Both the position numbers and the translations under genes were made by a program. A model generated the notes under the pieces. That model saw only the letters and a program-made list of their open reading frames with translations, ran no database searches and had not been told where the DNA came from. Source: Anaerolineales bacterium UBA2200 (GTDB taxonomy: Bacteria > Chloroflexota > Anaerolineae > UBA2200). Taken from it: 64,000 bases of DNA. Shown in pieces: positions 44,604-53,836 of the stretch. The DNA lies in the NCBI GenBank assembly GCA_002327925.1, contig DCVA01000036.1:1-64000 (forward strand), written 5' to 3'. The first letter of the stretch is position 1; every line of letters begins with the position of its first letter.

Positions 44604-45521
44604 CTACACCCTGAGGTTCAGTGCAGAGGAAAGGACACGGAACGTGGCAGGAGCCTCCCCGACCAGCTCACCCTCCGCCTGAATGAACATGCGCTGCCTG
44701 GCCTGAACGTGGATTTCTGTAGTACGGAAAGACTCAACCTTGGGATGAGTAAGGTGCGTGCCTTTGTAGACGCGCGGAACGTTGTAGAGGAATTCCAGTG
44801 TGTTGAGATCCTTCAGGAGCACAACGTCCAGGAGTCCGTCGTCCGCAGAGGCGCGCGGCCCGATCCACATACCCCCGCCGAAATACTGCCCGTTGCACAC
44901 CACAACCGAATTGACCCTGCCGCTTATGCTGTGCCCATCGAACTCAAGCTCCACGTCCTTGTTGCGATAGCTGAACAAGGTAGCTACCAGGCTGGACAGG
45001 TACGGGATAGTGCCGGACAGTCGTTTGCTCATGCGATTGACTCTTGCGCACACCTCACTGTCGAAACCCAGACCGGCAACGTTGACAAAGTAGCGGGTGT
45101 GCGGCCGGCCATCCCTCTGGCATCGTATCTCCCCGATATCCACCCTGCGAACCGCGCTTGCCGCTACGGCCTGCGCTGCCTTCAGCGGGTCTCTCGACAC
45201 GCCCAGAAAACGGACCAGGTCGGAACCCGTTCCTCCGGGGACTATGCTGAGAGACACGGCTGGGTCGATGGCTCCTTCAACCACCAGGCCATTGACAGCT
45301 TCGTGTACCGTGCCATCGCCACCGACAACGACAAATTCGCGGAACCCCTCGTCCAGCGCGCGGCGTGCGATCTCTGCTGCGTGCCAGGGTCGCTCGGTGA
45401 GCTCAGCGCAGAAGACGAGCCCGGACTGCCGCAGAATCGCCTCAAGCTCCGGCCAGAGTTTCCCCGACCGACCTCCCGAACTGACCGGGTTGATGATTAC
45501 CTTCCACCCGCGTTCTGTCAT
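44604..45521 (-). CDS. Diacylglycerol kinase-family lipid kinase
   Basis: A 305-residue DagK/YegS-like kinase. INPVSSGGRSGKLWPEL and VVVGGDGTVHEAVNGL are the ATP-site signature, with VPGGTGSDLVRFLG after it and the C-terminal beta-sandwich ending in the regulatory VQAEGE-like FIQAEGELVGE. It phosphorylates diacylglycerol or a related lipid, recycling lipids from envelope synthesis. The start has GGAGGG upstream. It follows the papain-like gene by 24 bp and is probably co-transcribed. Confidence 0.9.
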   Translation of the reverse strand: MTERGWKVIINPVSSGGRSGKLWPELEAILRQSGLVFCAELTERPWHAAEIARRALDEGFREFVVVGGDGTVHEAVNGLVVEGAIDPAVSLSIVPGGTGSDLVRFLGVSRDPLKAAQAVAASAVRRVDIGEIRCQRDGRPHTRYFVNVAGLGFDSEVCARVNRMSKRLSGTIPYLSSLVATLFSYRNKDVELEFDGHSISGRVNSVVVCNGQYFGGGMWIGPRASADDGLLDVVLLKDLNTLEFLYNVPRVYKGTHLTHPKVESFRTTEIHVQARQRMFIQAEGELVGEAPATFRVLSSALNLRV

Positions 45522-45545
45522 TGTTGCCCTCCGACGCGTGCGTGT

Positions 45546-48500
45546 CTACCGGGAGCCAGTCACCACACCAGTTGAGTCCGAAGCATAGCCAAAGCAATGT
45601 ACAGCGAAGCTGTACGTTCCCGCTGCTGGACCATCGACAGAGAGATAGTACGCACCCGGGCTCACATTGGCGAGACTGGTTGACAGTCCGCGTCTCGCCA
45701 TCGCCAAGCAGTTGTCTGGATCGTTGCCCGAGAACATGAACAACCTCAAGTCGGCATCGGCTCCAAGGCTCAGCTCAAGAAAGCGCAACGGGCTGCTGAT
45801 GGTGAGGCTGTAGAGTACTTCCGGTCCCGACATGCCGGTCGCGCAGATGCCGTAGCTGCTGATGTCGGAGGACTGGCCCACAGTCGTCCCGGCATAGATA
45901 CCCTCGCAGACTGCCGGCGTGGCGCTCAGAGTAGGCAGAGCTGTGGGCGTTGGGGAAGGTACAGCCGTCTGTGTAGGCGTTGGGCCGCGGAATCCCCCCT
46001 GCACAAGTGGCAAGAGAACTCTCCCGTACATGGTGCCCGATGTAGCAGTAGCCGTTGGGGTCGCAGTCGGCGTTTCCTCAGGCAGTGTACCGGTGGCTGT
46101 GGGCGTGGGAGTGGACGTAGCAGTGGCGGTGCGTGTCGGCACGACGGTGTCGGTCGCCGTTGACGTGGCCGTGGCACTGGCTTGAGCGGTAGGACTCTCC
46201 GTGGCTGTGCTGCTGGGAGTGGCCGTTGGTGAAGCCGTAGAGGAGGCCGTTGGCGTGGCTGTTTCCGTGGGTGTCGGAGTGGCCGCGTCCGTGGCCGTTG
46301 CGGTGGGCGTGTGGGTTGGCGTGGGAGTCAGGGTGTCCGTTGGCCCTGGTATCTCGGTCAGGGTCGGTGCAGGCGTCGGAGTCTGCTGAATCTGGCAGTC
46401 TACCGACAGCTCGAACGTACCGCCATCAAGACCGTCGATGACCAGCAGGTATGTGCCCGAAGGCAATGTGCTGCTTATCCAGGCCCCCATGCTCAGGCAG
46501 TCCTGCTGGCCTGTCCCTGACAGCAGGAAGGCCGCCAGCTCGGCGGTAGTGCTGACGCTGATCGTGGCATCGACAGGGTCGATCACCTCAAGCTGGTACA
46601 CAATCTCGGGTCCACTGAACCCCTCACCGCACACACCATAGTTCTCAACCTGATTGGCGTAAAGAGCCGTGTTGCCTGTAACCACCTGGCCGCAAGAAAT
46701 CGGGAGGGGGTTGTCGAATCCTCCAGGCTGCGATTGGCCACTGATGGATACGCTTCCGTTCTGCACGCCACCGAGGACCGAGCTGCCACCGTAGGTAACC
46801 TCGGTCTTGTAGGGCAGTTGAATGCCAAAGCTGAGCGGCGAAGCCAAGCCGCCTGTGCCCCACAGGGCTTTGAAGCGGACGGTGGCCAGCGAGAACGTGC
46901 CGCTTGGTCGCGGCTCGTCGGGATCATAGATACCCGCGGCGAAGTGAATTCTGGCAGGCAGAGTGTCCGTGTACACGCGGTTGCGAAGCACCTGACTGAG
47001 CAGGCCGCTGGCCTGAATCCGTCCCGTTGGGATACCCGAGGCATCCACTACCTGCAGGTAGGTTGGGTCAAAGTAGATGTGCACCTCGGCACCGTCCACC
47101 AGCTGCTCGCCGGCAGCTATCTTGATGTCGACGGTAAAGATCTCGTCCTTCACGACAGACGAATCGAGCGGATCCAGGGTGACGTACACAGAGTTGACCA
47201 CCTGATCAGATGTGCGCAGGCGGATTCCCAGGTCAGCGTTGGCCATTCCGGCATCTTCCCAGAGCGAGTCAGAGCCGGACGGGCTGATGAAGGTCCGCTC
47301 GACCTCCGACACGCCGCGGTTGTCGACTGCGATGGGATAGTTGTAGCTCTGGTTTGTCAGCTTGACCACTACAACTGCGTCGTTGCCTTCATCGAGGGCA
47401 ACGGCGGGTTCGATGGCGACCGAGTGGTATCCCGCCTCGGTGAATGCCAGATTCTCTCGAGAATAGAGTAGGTTTCCTGGACCATTGCCATCAAAGCTAT
47501 CATACAGATAGACATCTACATCCACAGTACTATCCGTGGTCCAGAATTCGATTCGGGTGGCCCAGGTTGCCGAGGGCGGCGTGAACCGGGCAAGGCCCCA
47601 GGCGGTTGCGCTGCCATAACCCCAGGACTCGTTCCAGCCCGCTTCGTCAAAGTACAGCAGGCCCCCAAGGTCGTCAAAGGTCTGCCAGCGATGAGCATAG
47701 GAGGAATACGTGCCAATGTTCGCCGAGCCGTAGGCAATAGTGAAGTAACCTCCCTCGCTGCCGTAGCCGCAGGGGCCGCCCCAGTAGCTGCCCCAGCTGT
47801 TCCTGACGATCCACGCACCCGTGCCGCCATCGTGAACAAGCGCGTCGTCCCAGCCAACGATGAGCACATTGTGGTTGGGTTCACCACCCTCCGGGTGGTA
47901 GAGGGTGTAGGAGCCGTCGTAGCTGGCGAACTCGGCGTCCCACTCGTCCCCGCTGCCCGTGTAGAGAGTCGTGGCAATCGGGCCGTAGCTCTGCACGTAC
48001 AGCTTGAGCAGATTCGTGTCCGGGACCGAATCCCCGCTCAGGAGACGCCAGTCCAGCACGGTCGCGCGGTAAGGGCATGTACTGGTGCAGGAGTCGTCCA
48101 TATCGGAGTAAGGATCGCACACCTCATCCACAGTGCCCTTTTGGCTGAACAAGTTCGCAACCATTATCGGGTTGCCCCCCAGGCAGCTCCCGGAGCTCAA
48201 GTAGTTGCCGTTGGCAGCTTCCCAGTTGCACTCTTTTGCGTTGTTCTCAGCCACGTCTGGCAGAGATGTTCCGTCAATGAGCAGACGGGATTCCAGATTG
48301 GCTACCGAGGCGAAGACGTAGGAGGCAGCGCACGCCTGTTGATCCCTGACAGGGGAGACCTTGCCGAGCTCGCGCCAGTCCCAGCGCGTGGAGAGCGTAT
48401 GTGCCTGTCCGGCGAAAGCCAGGGCCGCCGTTTGAATGTGGCTCAGGTCGAGAGACGGAGGTCGAAACCCGGTCCGGGGCGCCAGGTCATCGGCCGACAA

Positions 48501-48752
48501 TGCCCGGGTGGGCGCAACCTGGACGGCAGCGCGGAGCTCGCCTTCAGTACCCGCGCTTGCAGGCGAGCCGGGCGCTGTGCCGGCGGTCGCCGAATGGAAT
48601 CCCAGGAACATCCCGATCACGACGAGTAGAACGATAAGCACGCCGATTCGTGTGTGGTGTGACAAGCGATATCCTTTCCGCAGGTCTGGACGCATGGGGC
48701 GCCTCGGGCTTCTGGAACGCTCCGGGGTTGCCAGGGCCTTTGACGTCGCCAT
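45546..48752 (-). CDS. Exported papain-fold (C1) protein with Ser nucleophile position, cohesin-like and PPC domains
   Basis: About 1068 residues. Order: signal anchor; papain-fold domain (about 111-351); an unidentified beta domain; a cohesin-like domain (520-672, starting VYVTLDPLD, with VHIYFDPTYLQVVD); a pre-peptidase C-terminal (PPC) domain (677-786); a Thr/Pro linker of about 120 residues; an LLPLVQ segment; and a second PPC domain (949-1051). In the papain motif PVRDQQACAASYVFA the oxyanion Gln is present, but the nucleophile position is Ser144 (codon TCC) and the next residue Tyr instead of Trp. His294 (PNHNVLIVGW) and Asn318 (RNSWGSYWG) are intact. ATG 48752 is fixed by a promoter ending eight bases upstream; ATG 48773 would lie inside that promoter. 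Confidence 0.87.
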   Translation of the reverse strand: MATSKALATPERSRSPRRPMRPDLRKGYRLSHHTRIGVLIVLLVVIGMFLGFHSATAGTAPGSPASAGTEGELRAAVQVAPTRALSADDLAPRTGFRPPSLDLSHIQTAALAFAGQAHTLSTRWDWRELGKVSPVRDQQACAASYVFASVANLESRLLIDGTSLPDVAENNAKECNWEAANGNYLSSGSCLGGNPIMVANLFSQKGTVDEVCDPYSDMDDSCTSTCPYRATVLDWRLLSGDSVPDTNLLKLYVQSYGPIATTLYTGSGDEWDAEFASYDGSYTLYHPEGGEPNHNVLIVGWDDALVHDGGTGAWIVRNSWGSYWGGPCGYGSEGGYFTIAYGSANIGTYSSYAHRWQTFDDLGGLLYFDEAGWNESWGYGSATAWGLARFTPPSATWATRIEFWTTDSTVDVDVYLYDSFDGNGPGNLLYSRENLAFTEAGYHSVAIEPAVALDEGNDAVVVVKLTNQSYNYPIAVDNRGVSEVERTFISPSGSDSLWEDAGMANADLGIRLRTSDQVVNSVYVTLDPLDSSVVKDEIFTVDIKIAAGEQLVDGAEVHIYFDPTYLQVVDASGIPTGRIQASGLLSQVLRNRVYTDTLPARIHFAAGIYDPDEPRPSGTFSLATVRFKALWGTGGLASPLSFGIQLPYKTEVTYGGSSVLGGVQNGSVSISGQSQPGGFDNPLPISCGQVVTGNTALYANQVENYGVCGEGFSGPEIVYQLEVIDPVDATISVSTTAELAAFLLSGTGQQDCLSMGAWISSTLPSGTYLLVIDGLDGGTFELSVDCQIQQTPTPAPTLTEIPGPTDTLTPTPTHTPTATATDAATPTPTETATPTASSTASPTATPSSTATESPTAQASATATSTATDTVVPTRTATATSTPTPTATGTLPEETPTATPTATATSGTMYGRVLLPLVQGGFRGPTPTQTAVPSPTPTALPTLSATPAVCEGIYAGTTVGQSSDISSYGICATGMSGPEVLYSLTISSPLRFLELSLGADADLRLFMFSGNDPDNCLAMARRGLSTSLANVSPGAYYLSVDGPAAGTYSFAVHCFGYASDSTGVVTGSR
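45940..46390 (-). repeat. Thr/Pro-rich low-complexity linker coding region
   Basis: Irregular TP, TAT, PTPT and SPTA repeats encode a long flexible linker between the two PPC domains of the papain-like protein, interrupted once by a hydrophobic LLPLVQ segment. Confidence 0.9.
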
Positions 48753-48760
48753 GTTTGTCG

Positions 48761-48789
48761 ATTGTATCCCCATCGGACGCGAGCGTCAA
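48761..48789 (-). promoter_or_regulatory. Promoter for the papain-like gene, predicted leaderless
   Basis: Minus-strand TTGACG (48784-48789), 17 bp, TACAAT (48761-48766), then eight bases to ATG 48752. The -35 box is contained in one arm of an 11-bp inverted repeat. Confidence 0.75.
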
Positions 48790-48831
48790 ATCGAGTCGGT
48801 CAGAAACGCCCGCACCTATCTGACGCTCGCG
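48778..48831. repeat. 11-bp inverted repeat over the papain-like gene promoter
   Basis: Perfect arms CGCGAGCGTCA (48778-48788) and TGACGCTCGCG (48821-48831), 32 bp apart. One arm overlaps the -35 box, so the pair could be a double operator; a chance or hairpin origin is not excluded. Confidence 0.6.
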
Positions 48832-48933
48832 ACCCGCGGAGCATACGCCCAGTTGCCGGGCGGGGAGTCGAAACGGACTGGCGATGGGGGCAGCACCCGT
48901 GTTTTACACAACACAGGACGCCGCACGCCGAAG

Positions 48934-48951
48934 GCCGGGGCTTCCCCCGGC
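48934..48951 (-). terminator. Hairpin terminator candidate after the M28 operon
   Basis: A 7-bp GC-only stem (GCCGGGG / CCCCGGC) with a 4-base loop, 12 bp beyond the stop of the M28 gene. The T-tract is poor. The rest of the 48774-48963 gap holds only the inverted repeat and promoter noted separately. Confidence 0.45.
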
Positions 48952-48963
48952 GCTGTGGCCTGT

Positions 48964-51900
48964 CTACTGCTCGGCGAGAGTCATCACCGTCAGGGCCACG
49001 ATCCGACCTGTTGCCTGCAGCTTGGTCGGGTCAATTCGATCCGGGGTGTCGTCCGGGGTGTTCGTGTACTCGGCTCGTTCCCAGGTGGCGGTGATCGTTG
49101 GCACGCCCATAGCGTGGAACGTGGCGTCGTCTCCCAGTGGTTCGTACTTGAGGAAGTTGATTCGGCCCTCAAGCTGCCTGGCGGCGTTGTCGAGGAAAGC
49201 GAGGATCAAGGCGTCCTCCGGCTCGTTCCCGCCCACATCCAGGTAAAAGCCCCGCCCCTGACCCACCCGATCCAGCTCGATTAATGCAGTGATCTGTGCA
49301 AGTCCGAAGGGAGCGTTGCGGGCAAAGTACCTGGATCCGAGCCTTCCGGCTTCGGAGGCGTTCCAGGCCGCGAAAAGCACGCTGCGGCGAGGTTTGTATC
49401 CGGCCGCCTGCCAGGACCGTGCGATTTCCAGTATCACCGCGACGCCGCTTGCACCGTGGTTGGCGGCCGGGTAGAAGGGCCCCAGGACAGGAGAGCCGAT
49501 ACCGTCGAGCTGCGCCCCGATCACGATGAATTGGTCTGCGACCGCCGGGTCAGAGCCAGTGAGAACCCCGAGGACGTTGGCCACGGCGACATCGGGCGTC
49601 ACGGAGAGCGGCACACTCAGCGTCACGGACAGGGGCAGAGCAACGGCGGCCGGCTGCCGGCCGGACGGCAGCGGCCAGTACTGTGCCGCCTTCAGCATGG
49701 CCTCGGCGGCCTCCCTGGTCAGCTCCAGCACGGGGATGGCCACATCCGCGGGCGGGGCCGCCGCCGCACTGCGAAGGGTCATCTGCGTTGTCATCGCCTC
49801 CGTCATCAGGAGCAGGGCTGAAGCACCGCTGGCCTGGGCCAGGCGTGCGTCCTCCCGGAGATCCCCGCCAGACACGGTCAGCAGGGCCCGGCCGTGCAGC
49901 GCCACCCCTTCGGGGATGGAGGGGGCATAGACAAGGTTGGCCCGGACCTGGCCCGCGCCCGCTGCCCCGCCGATCACCTCACGGAAATCGACCAGGTAGG
50001 CCAACGTGACTTGAAACGCCGCGGATGGCCCAGATCCCGCATAACTCAACTGCGGCGCGGCGCTCAGCCGGGTGGCGGTGGTCGAAAATGCCTGAAGATA
50101 GGTCCCATCGTCTCCCGCAGGCACCAGCCCATAGTTCGCCATCGCGGAGGCCACGTAATCGGCGGCAAGCGAATTACCGGCACTTCCGGACTCGCGGCCG
50201 TACCAGCCCGGCTCTGCCAGGCGGGCGACGTGATCCGATGCTGCGTCGCCATCGAAGGAAAGGGCTGCGGCGATGTGCTCCGGCGCGATGTGGCCGCGAA
50301 GGACCGACTCTCGCCAGTCTGCGTCGAATGATTCAAACGACAGCCCCGTCGCGCGCGCAAAGGCCTCAGACCAGTCCAGTCCGTTGCCCTGATTCTTCAG
50401 CCATTCGAGGAACGGCTCGCGTCCCAGCTTGCTCCGCAAGTAGTCGATGCAGTCCCAGCTCAGGTTGTACACCAGCGACGATTCGGTTTTCCAGTCCGCC
50501 CAGTCGGAGAGGCTCTGAAGCGACACGGGACGGCCGCTGCGGACCGTGTTGTAGACTTGCTGGCGCCACTTGCGAAGCTGTTCGTTCTTCCACGTTGGGC
50601 TGTGCAGAGCCGCTTCGAACTGCGCTGTCCCCTCATGAACGCCCGCGTGCTGGACTCCCAGTTGAAAAAGCAAAAGATGAGTCAGCTCGTGCGCCACGAT
50701 CCTCGACGGCTCGACCGCACTGATGTTGGTGAGCTTGATCGACTCGCCCGGCTCATTCCAGCCGCGCGCTTCGCTCATGCTCAGGTAGATGCTGGAGCGA
50801 AACAACGCCGGATCGCTGTAGAGCTTGATCTCCACCGGTGTGGGGGGCTCGAATCCCAGGTCGGCCACCACCGACGAGTAGGCGCTCTCGGCCCCGGCCA
50901 GCAAGGCATCGGCCAAGTCAAACGACAGGTACGGGTCATGCTTGAGCACAAAGTGCTCGCTGGACACGGTGGACGACTCGAAATCCGCATACACCCAGCG
51001 GCCCTCTCGATGGACGAACCTGGCCTCCCAGGTGACGGTGGAGAGCTGGCTGCCCTCATCGGCCAGCCGAGAGCGCATCGTGAGCCGTACGCTGGCCTTC
51101 CCATCCTCGAGGGCGAGTAGCTGCCCCTGCAGGGCGAATTCGGCCACCGGGTGCCGCGCCAGGTCTGCGAACCAGTGGCGTTCCTCCTGCAAGAGCGCAG
51201 AGTCCGAGCCGTCGACGGTCGCAAGGAAGGCCTGCTCGTCAAGTGCCAGCACAGACGTGCTGCGCTGCGTGAGGGTAGCCGAAATGCCCCGCTGGGCATC
51301 GCGCCACGGTTGGAGCAGCGCACTCTCCCAGCCGGAAGGGTCCAGGTTCTCGCTGAAGCGAGGACCTCCATTGGCCGTCACGTACTGGGTCATCGCCCAC
51401 GTCTGGGCGTCCCAGATTGCCCGCTGATCGGATGCCACCGCGGACGCCGCTGGCATCGCCGCGCTCGGCCACAGCTCCTTGTCCTGGTCAGCCTGCAGCA
51501 AAGTGGGAATGTAGACCCTGCCCGGCGCGCGCAACTGACCCGTGCCGCCGGACCACTGCTCGGTGAGTCCGGAGGACAGCCAGCTTGCCTGGCTGGCGCT
51601 CCATCCCGCGCCCTGCAAAGCCAGGCCGAGCAGAGTGCTGGTCAGAGACGATGTCCGCCCCAGTACGATCCGGTCGCCCTCGTACCAGGACGGCTCGCCG
51701 TTGGAACCGGGGGGAGGCTGCTCGAAGGCGCCCAGCAGGGCGCCGCTGCCGTAGGAGCGGATGAGCAGTGGATCGGGCAGCACGGCTCCCAGCTCAGCGT
51801 TGAGCCGGGCGTGCAGCGTGTCGGCCTGCCTGGCCAGTTCGTCTGCGTTGGCCGAGCGGGGAAGCTGCTGAAGGACCACATGCTCTCCCGCGAGATCCTG

Positions 51901-53802
51901 GACCGCCGGACCGGCAAAGGTCCACTCACCCGCGAGCTTGTGCCAGAGAGCCGGGAACTGAGCGGTGGACGACGAGTCTGCTGACTTCCAACGGTAGCTT
52001 ATGGTCACGGTAGAGGTTGCCACGTCGCGAGCCACCAGAGGGGCATCCGAGGTCAAGCTCATGTTTGCGCCGTACCCAGCCCTGAGGCGGGCAAACCAGG
52101 TCGACGCAGCGGCCTGCGCCTGAGTCGCCGCCGGCGAGAGAAGGGCCAGAAACGCCGGCTCGTCTCGCTTTTCCAGCGCCGACTGCAGGTCGAGCTCCAG
52201 GCTTTCCAACTCCTCTGCGTCGGAGGCCAGGCTGGTCAGGACCAGCCCTGCCAGCCTGCCGGCATCGGACAATTGCACTCGGTTGATCAGGCCGATGTCG
52301 TCACCAGGGACATGGTAGGGGATAGCCGGAGCGCTCTGATAGTCCCAGATGAACAGGGTTGCCGGAACCTCTACCGAGGCAAAAGGAACATGATCGCTGC
52401 CACCGCCTGAAACCTCATGGGTCGGAATGCCAAGGAAGGCGGCGCTGGCAAAGGACTGGTCGGCCACCAGTCCGTGCGGCTCGATCAGCAACGTGTTCCG
52501 ACCGGCGCCCACCATGTCGAGCTGCAGCATCCCCACCGTGGACGCCAGGGGCAGTCTCGGAAACGACACATAGTACCTGGAGCCGTTCAGTCCGATCTCT
52601 TCTGCATCCCAGGCGGCGAAGAGCACCGTCCTCCTCGGAATGTAGCCGTGCTCCCGCCACAGGCGGGCCAGCTCCAGCAGGGCCGCCACGCCTGAGGCAT
52701 CGTCGTTGGCGCCTCCCCAGAGGGTGCCGTCCGGATCCACTCCCAGGTGGTCGTAATGAGCGCCGACGATCAGCGTCTGAGCTATGCCGTCCGGGGCCGA
52801 GCCAGGCAGCACGCCAAGCACGTTGCGCCCGACTGCGTCAGTCTGGTAGCTCAGGGGCACACTCAGCCGGACTCGCGAAAGCATCGGGCGAGGAGTGTGG
52901 TCCAGCGGTAGATCATCGATCGACAGACCACTGCCCTGCAAAAGGGCCTTGACGACCGCGTCTCCGACCACCAGAGTGGGGATGCCCCTTGGCAGGATGG
53001 CGTCCTCCCGCGCGGTGCGGCGCATCTGCATGTCATAGTCGGGGCGGTAGAGCAGAATCGCCACTGCGCCATGCTCCAGGGCCTGGCGCTGTACCTCGGA
53101 CAGAGGGGCCTGCCAGCGACAGAGAACGATCGCGCCGACAGAGTCCACACGGCGGTAGTCCTCGCTATTCCCATCGCCCAGCCACAGAACCGGCCCCTCG
53201 GCCTCGCCCCCGTCTGCGTAGCCGCCCGGCCACAGCGTATAGTCCGCGCGCAGCTCGAACTCCTGAGCGGGACTACCGCCTGTGCCCAGCAGGGCGAACT
53301 CGGGCATGGCCGTCAGCTCGGCGTAGGGAACGGGAAACTCCTGGTAGTAGGTCCCGCCGTCGCCGGCAGGAAGCAGTCCGTACTCTGCGAAACGCTGGGC
53401 GATCCACTCCGCAGCCCGCTGTGCGCCGGCGGAACCCGTAGCCCGTCCGGCAAATCGAGGGCTCGCCAGCTCGCGGATGTCCTCCAGCGCGCGGTCCGCG
53501 TCGAACCGGTCGGCCAGGGCGACCCAGTCGGCCTGCTCGACCAGTGCCCCGGCGGTCCTCGTGATCGGGGCCAGGGCCAGAGTGCTCTGCGGAACCGGAG
53601 TGGCACCCGGTGCGGCGGTCGCCCGTTGCGCCACGGGCGTATGCAGCGTCGTACTCTGACCGGCCGGCTCTGCATCCGACGTGCGCAAATCCGACCACCA
53701 GAGCAGCAGCGCTGCGGCCCAGAGCACCAGTCCCAGACCGGCCAGAGCCAGCCAGCGGGGTTGCGGAAGGCGATTCCTTTTGCTTTGATTCTCGTTCTGC
53801 AT
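48964..53802 (-). CDS. Giant exported protein: active M28 peptidase, HExxH peptidase and degenerate M28 domain
   Basis: A 1612-residue protein with an N-terminal membrane anchor (LALAGLGLVLWAAALLLWW). First M28 domain with PA insert (about 85-525): all zinc ligands are seen, GAHYDHLG (His about 349), GANDDASG, AAWDAEEIG, LQLDMVG and SGGGSDHVPF. A region without recognised family follows (530-940), then a gluzincin-like domain with AHELTHLL (His about 1038) and VHEGTAQFEA as a possible third ligand. A second M28 copy (about 1170-1610) is degenerate: GAQLDGIG, AANHGASG, AWNASEAG and LGDDATF replace the ligand motifs. Starts: ATG 53802, or GTG 53808. It is the last gene of a permease operon and probably acts outside the membrane. 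Confidence 0.85.
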   Translation of the reverse strand: MQNENQSKRNRLPQPRWLALAGLGLVLWAAALLLWWSDLRTSDAEPAGQSTTLHTPVAQRATAAPGATPVPQSTLALAPITRTAGALVEQADWVALADRFDADRALEDIRELASPRFAGRATGSAGAQRAAEWIAQRFAEYGLLPAGDGGTYYQEFPVPYAELTAMPEFALLGTGGSPAQEFELRADYTLWPGGYADGGEAEGPVLWLGDGNSEDYRRVDSVGAIVLCRWQAPLSEVQRQALEHGAVAILLYRPDYDMQMRRTAREDAILPRGIPTLVVGDAVVKALLQGSGLSIDDLPLDHTPRPMLSRVRLSVPLSYQTDAVGRNVLGVLPGSAPDGIAQTLIVGAHYDHLGVDPDGTLWGGANDDASGVAALLELARLWREHGYIPRRTVLFAAWDAEEIGLNGSRYYVSFPRLPLASTVGMLQLDMVGAGRNTLLIEPHGLVADQSFASAAFLGIPTHEVSGGGSDHVPFASVEVPATLFIWDYQSAPAIPYHVPGDDIGLINRVQLSDAGRLAGLVLTSLASDAEELESLELDLQSALEKRDEPAFLALLSPAATQAQAAASTWFARLRAGYGANMSLTSDAPLVARDVATSTVTISYRWKSADSSSTAQFPALWHKLAGEWTFAGPAVQDLAGEHVVLQQLPRSANADELARQADTLHARLNAELGAVLPDPLLIRSYGSGALLGAFEQPPPGSNGEPSWYEGDRIVLGRTSSLTSTLLGLALQGAGWSASQASWLSSGLTEQWSGGTGQLRAPGRVYIPTLLQADQDKELWPSAAMPAASAVASDQRAIWDAQTWAMTQYVTANGGPRFSENLDPSGWESALLQPWRDAQRGISATLTQRSTSVLALDEQAFLATVDGSDSALLQEERHWFADLARHPVAEFALQGQLLALEDGKASVRLTMRSRLADEGSQLSTVTWEARFVHREGRWVYADFESSTVSSEHFVLKHDPYLSFDLADALLAGAESAYSSVVADLGFEPPTPVEIKLYSDPALFRSSIYLSMSEARGWNEPGESIKLTNISAVEPSRIVAHELTHLLLFQLGVQHAGVHEGTAQFEAALHSPTWKNEQLRKWRQQVYNTVRSGRPVSLQSLSDWADWKTESSLVYNLSWDCIDYLRSKLGREPFLEWLKNQGNGLDWSEAFARATGLSFESFDADWRESVLRGHIAPEHIAAALSFDGDAASDHVARLAEPGWYGRESGSAGNSLAADYVASAMANYGLVPAGDDGTYLQAFSTTATRLSAAPQLSYAGSGPSAAFQVTLAYLVDFREVIGGAAGAGQVRANLVYAPSIPEGVALHGRALLTVSGGDLREDARLAQASGASALLLMTEAMTTQMTLRSAAAAPPADVAIPVLELTREAAEAMLKAAQYWPLPSGRQPAAVALPLSVTLSVPLSVTPDVAVANVLGVLTGSDPAVADQFIVIGAQLDGIGSPVLGPFYPAANHGASGVAVILEIARSWQAAGYKPRRSVLFAAWNASEAGRLGSRYFARNAPFGLAQITALIELDRVGQGRGFYLDVGGNEPEDALILAFLDNAARQLEGRINFLKYEPLGDDATFHAMGVPTITATWERAEYTNTPDDTPDRIDPTKLQATGRIVALTVMTLAEQ

Positions 53803-53836
53803 TGTCACGCCCGAGACTTCAGGTTACTGTGCCAGC

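Noticed and set aside
45919..46389. Val/Gly/Ala-rich plus-strand frames and apparent short repeats
   Set aside because: Reverse-strand reading of the Thr/Pro linker. The repeats are irregular and without spacers, so not a CRISPR array.
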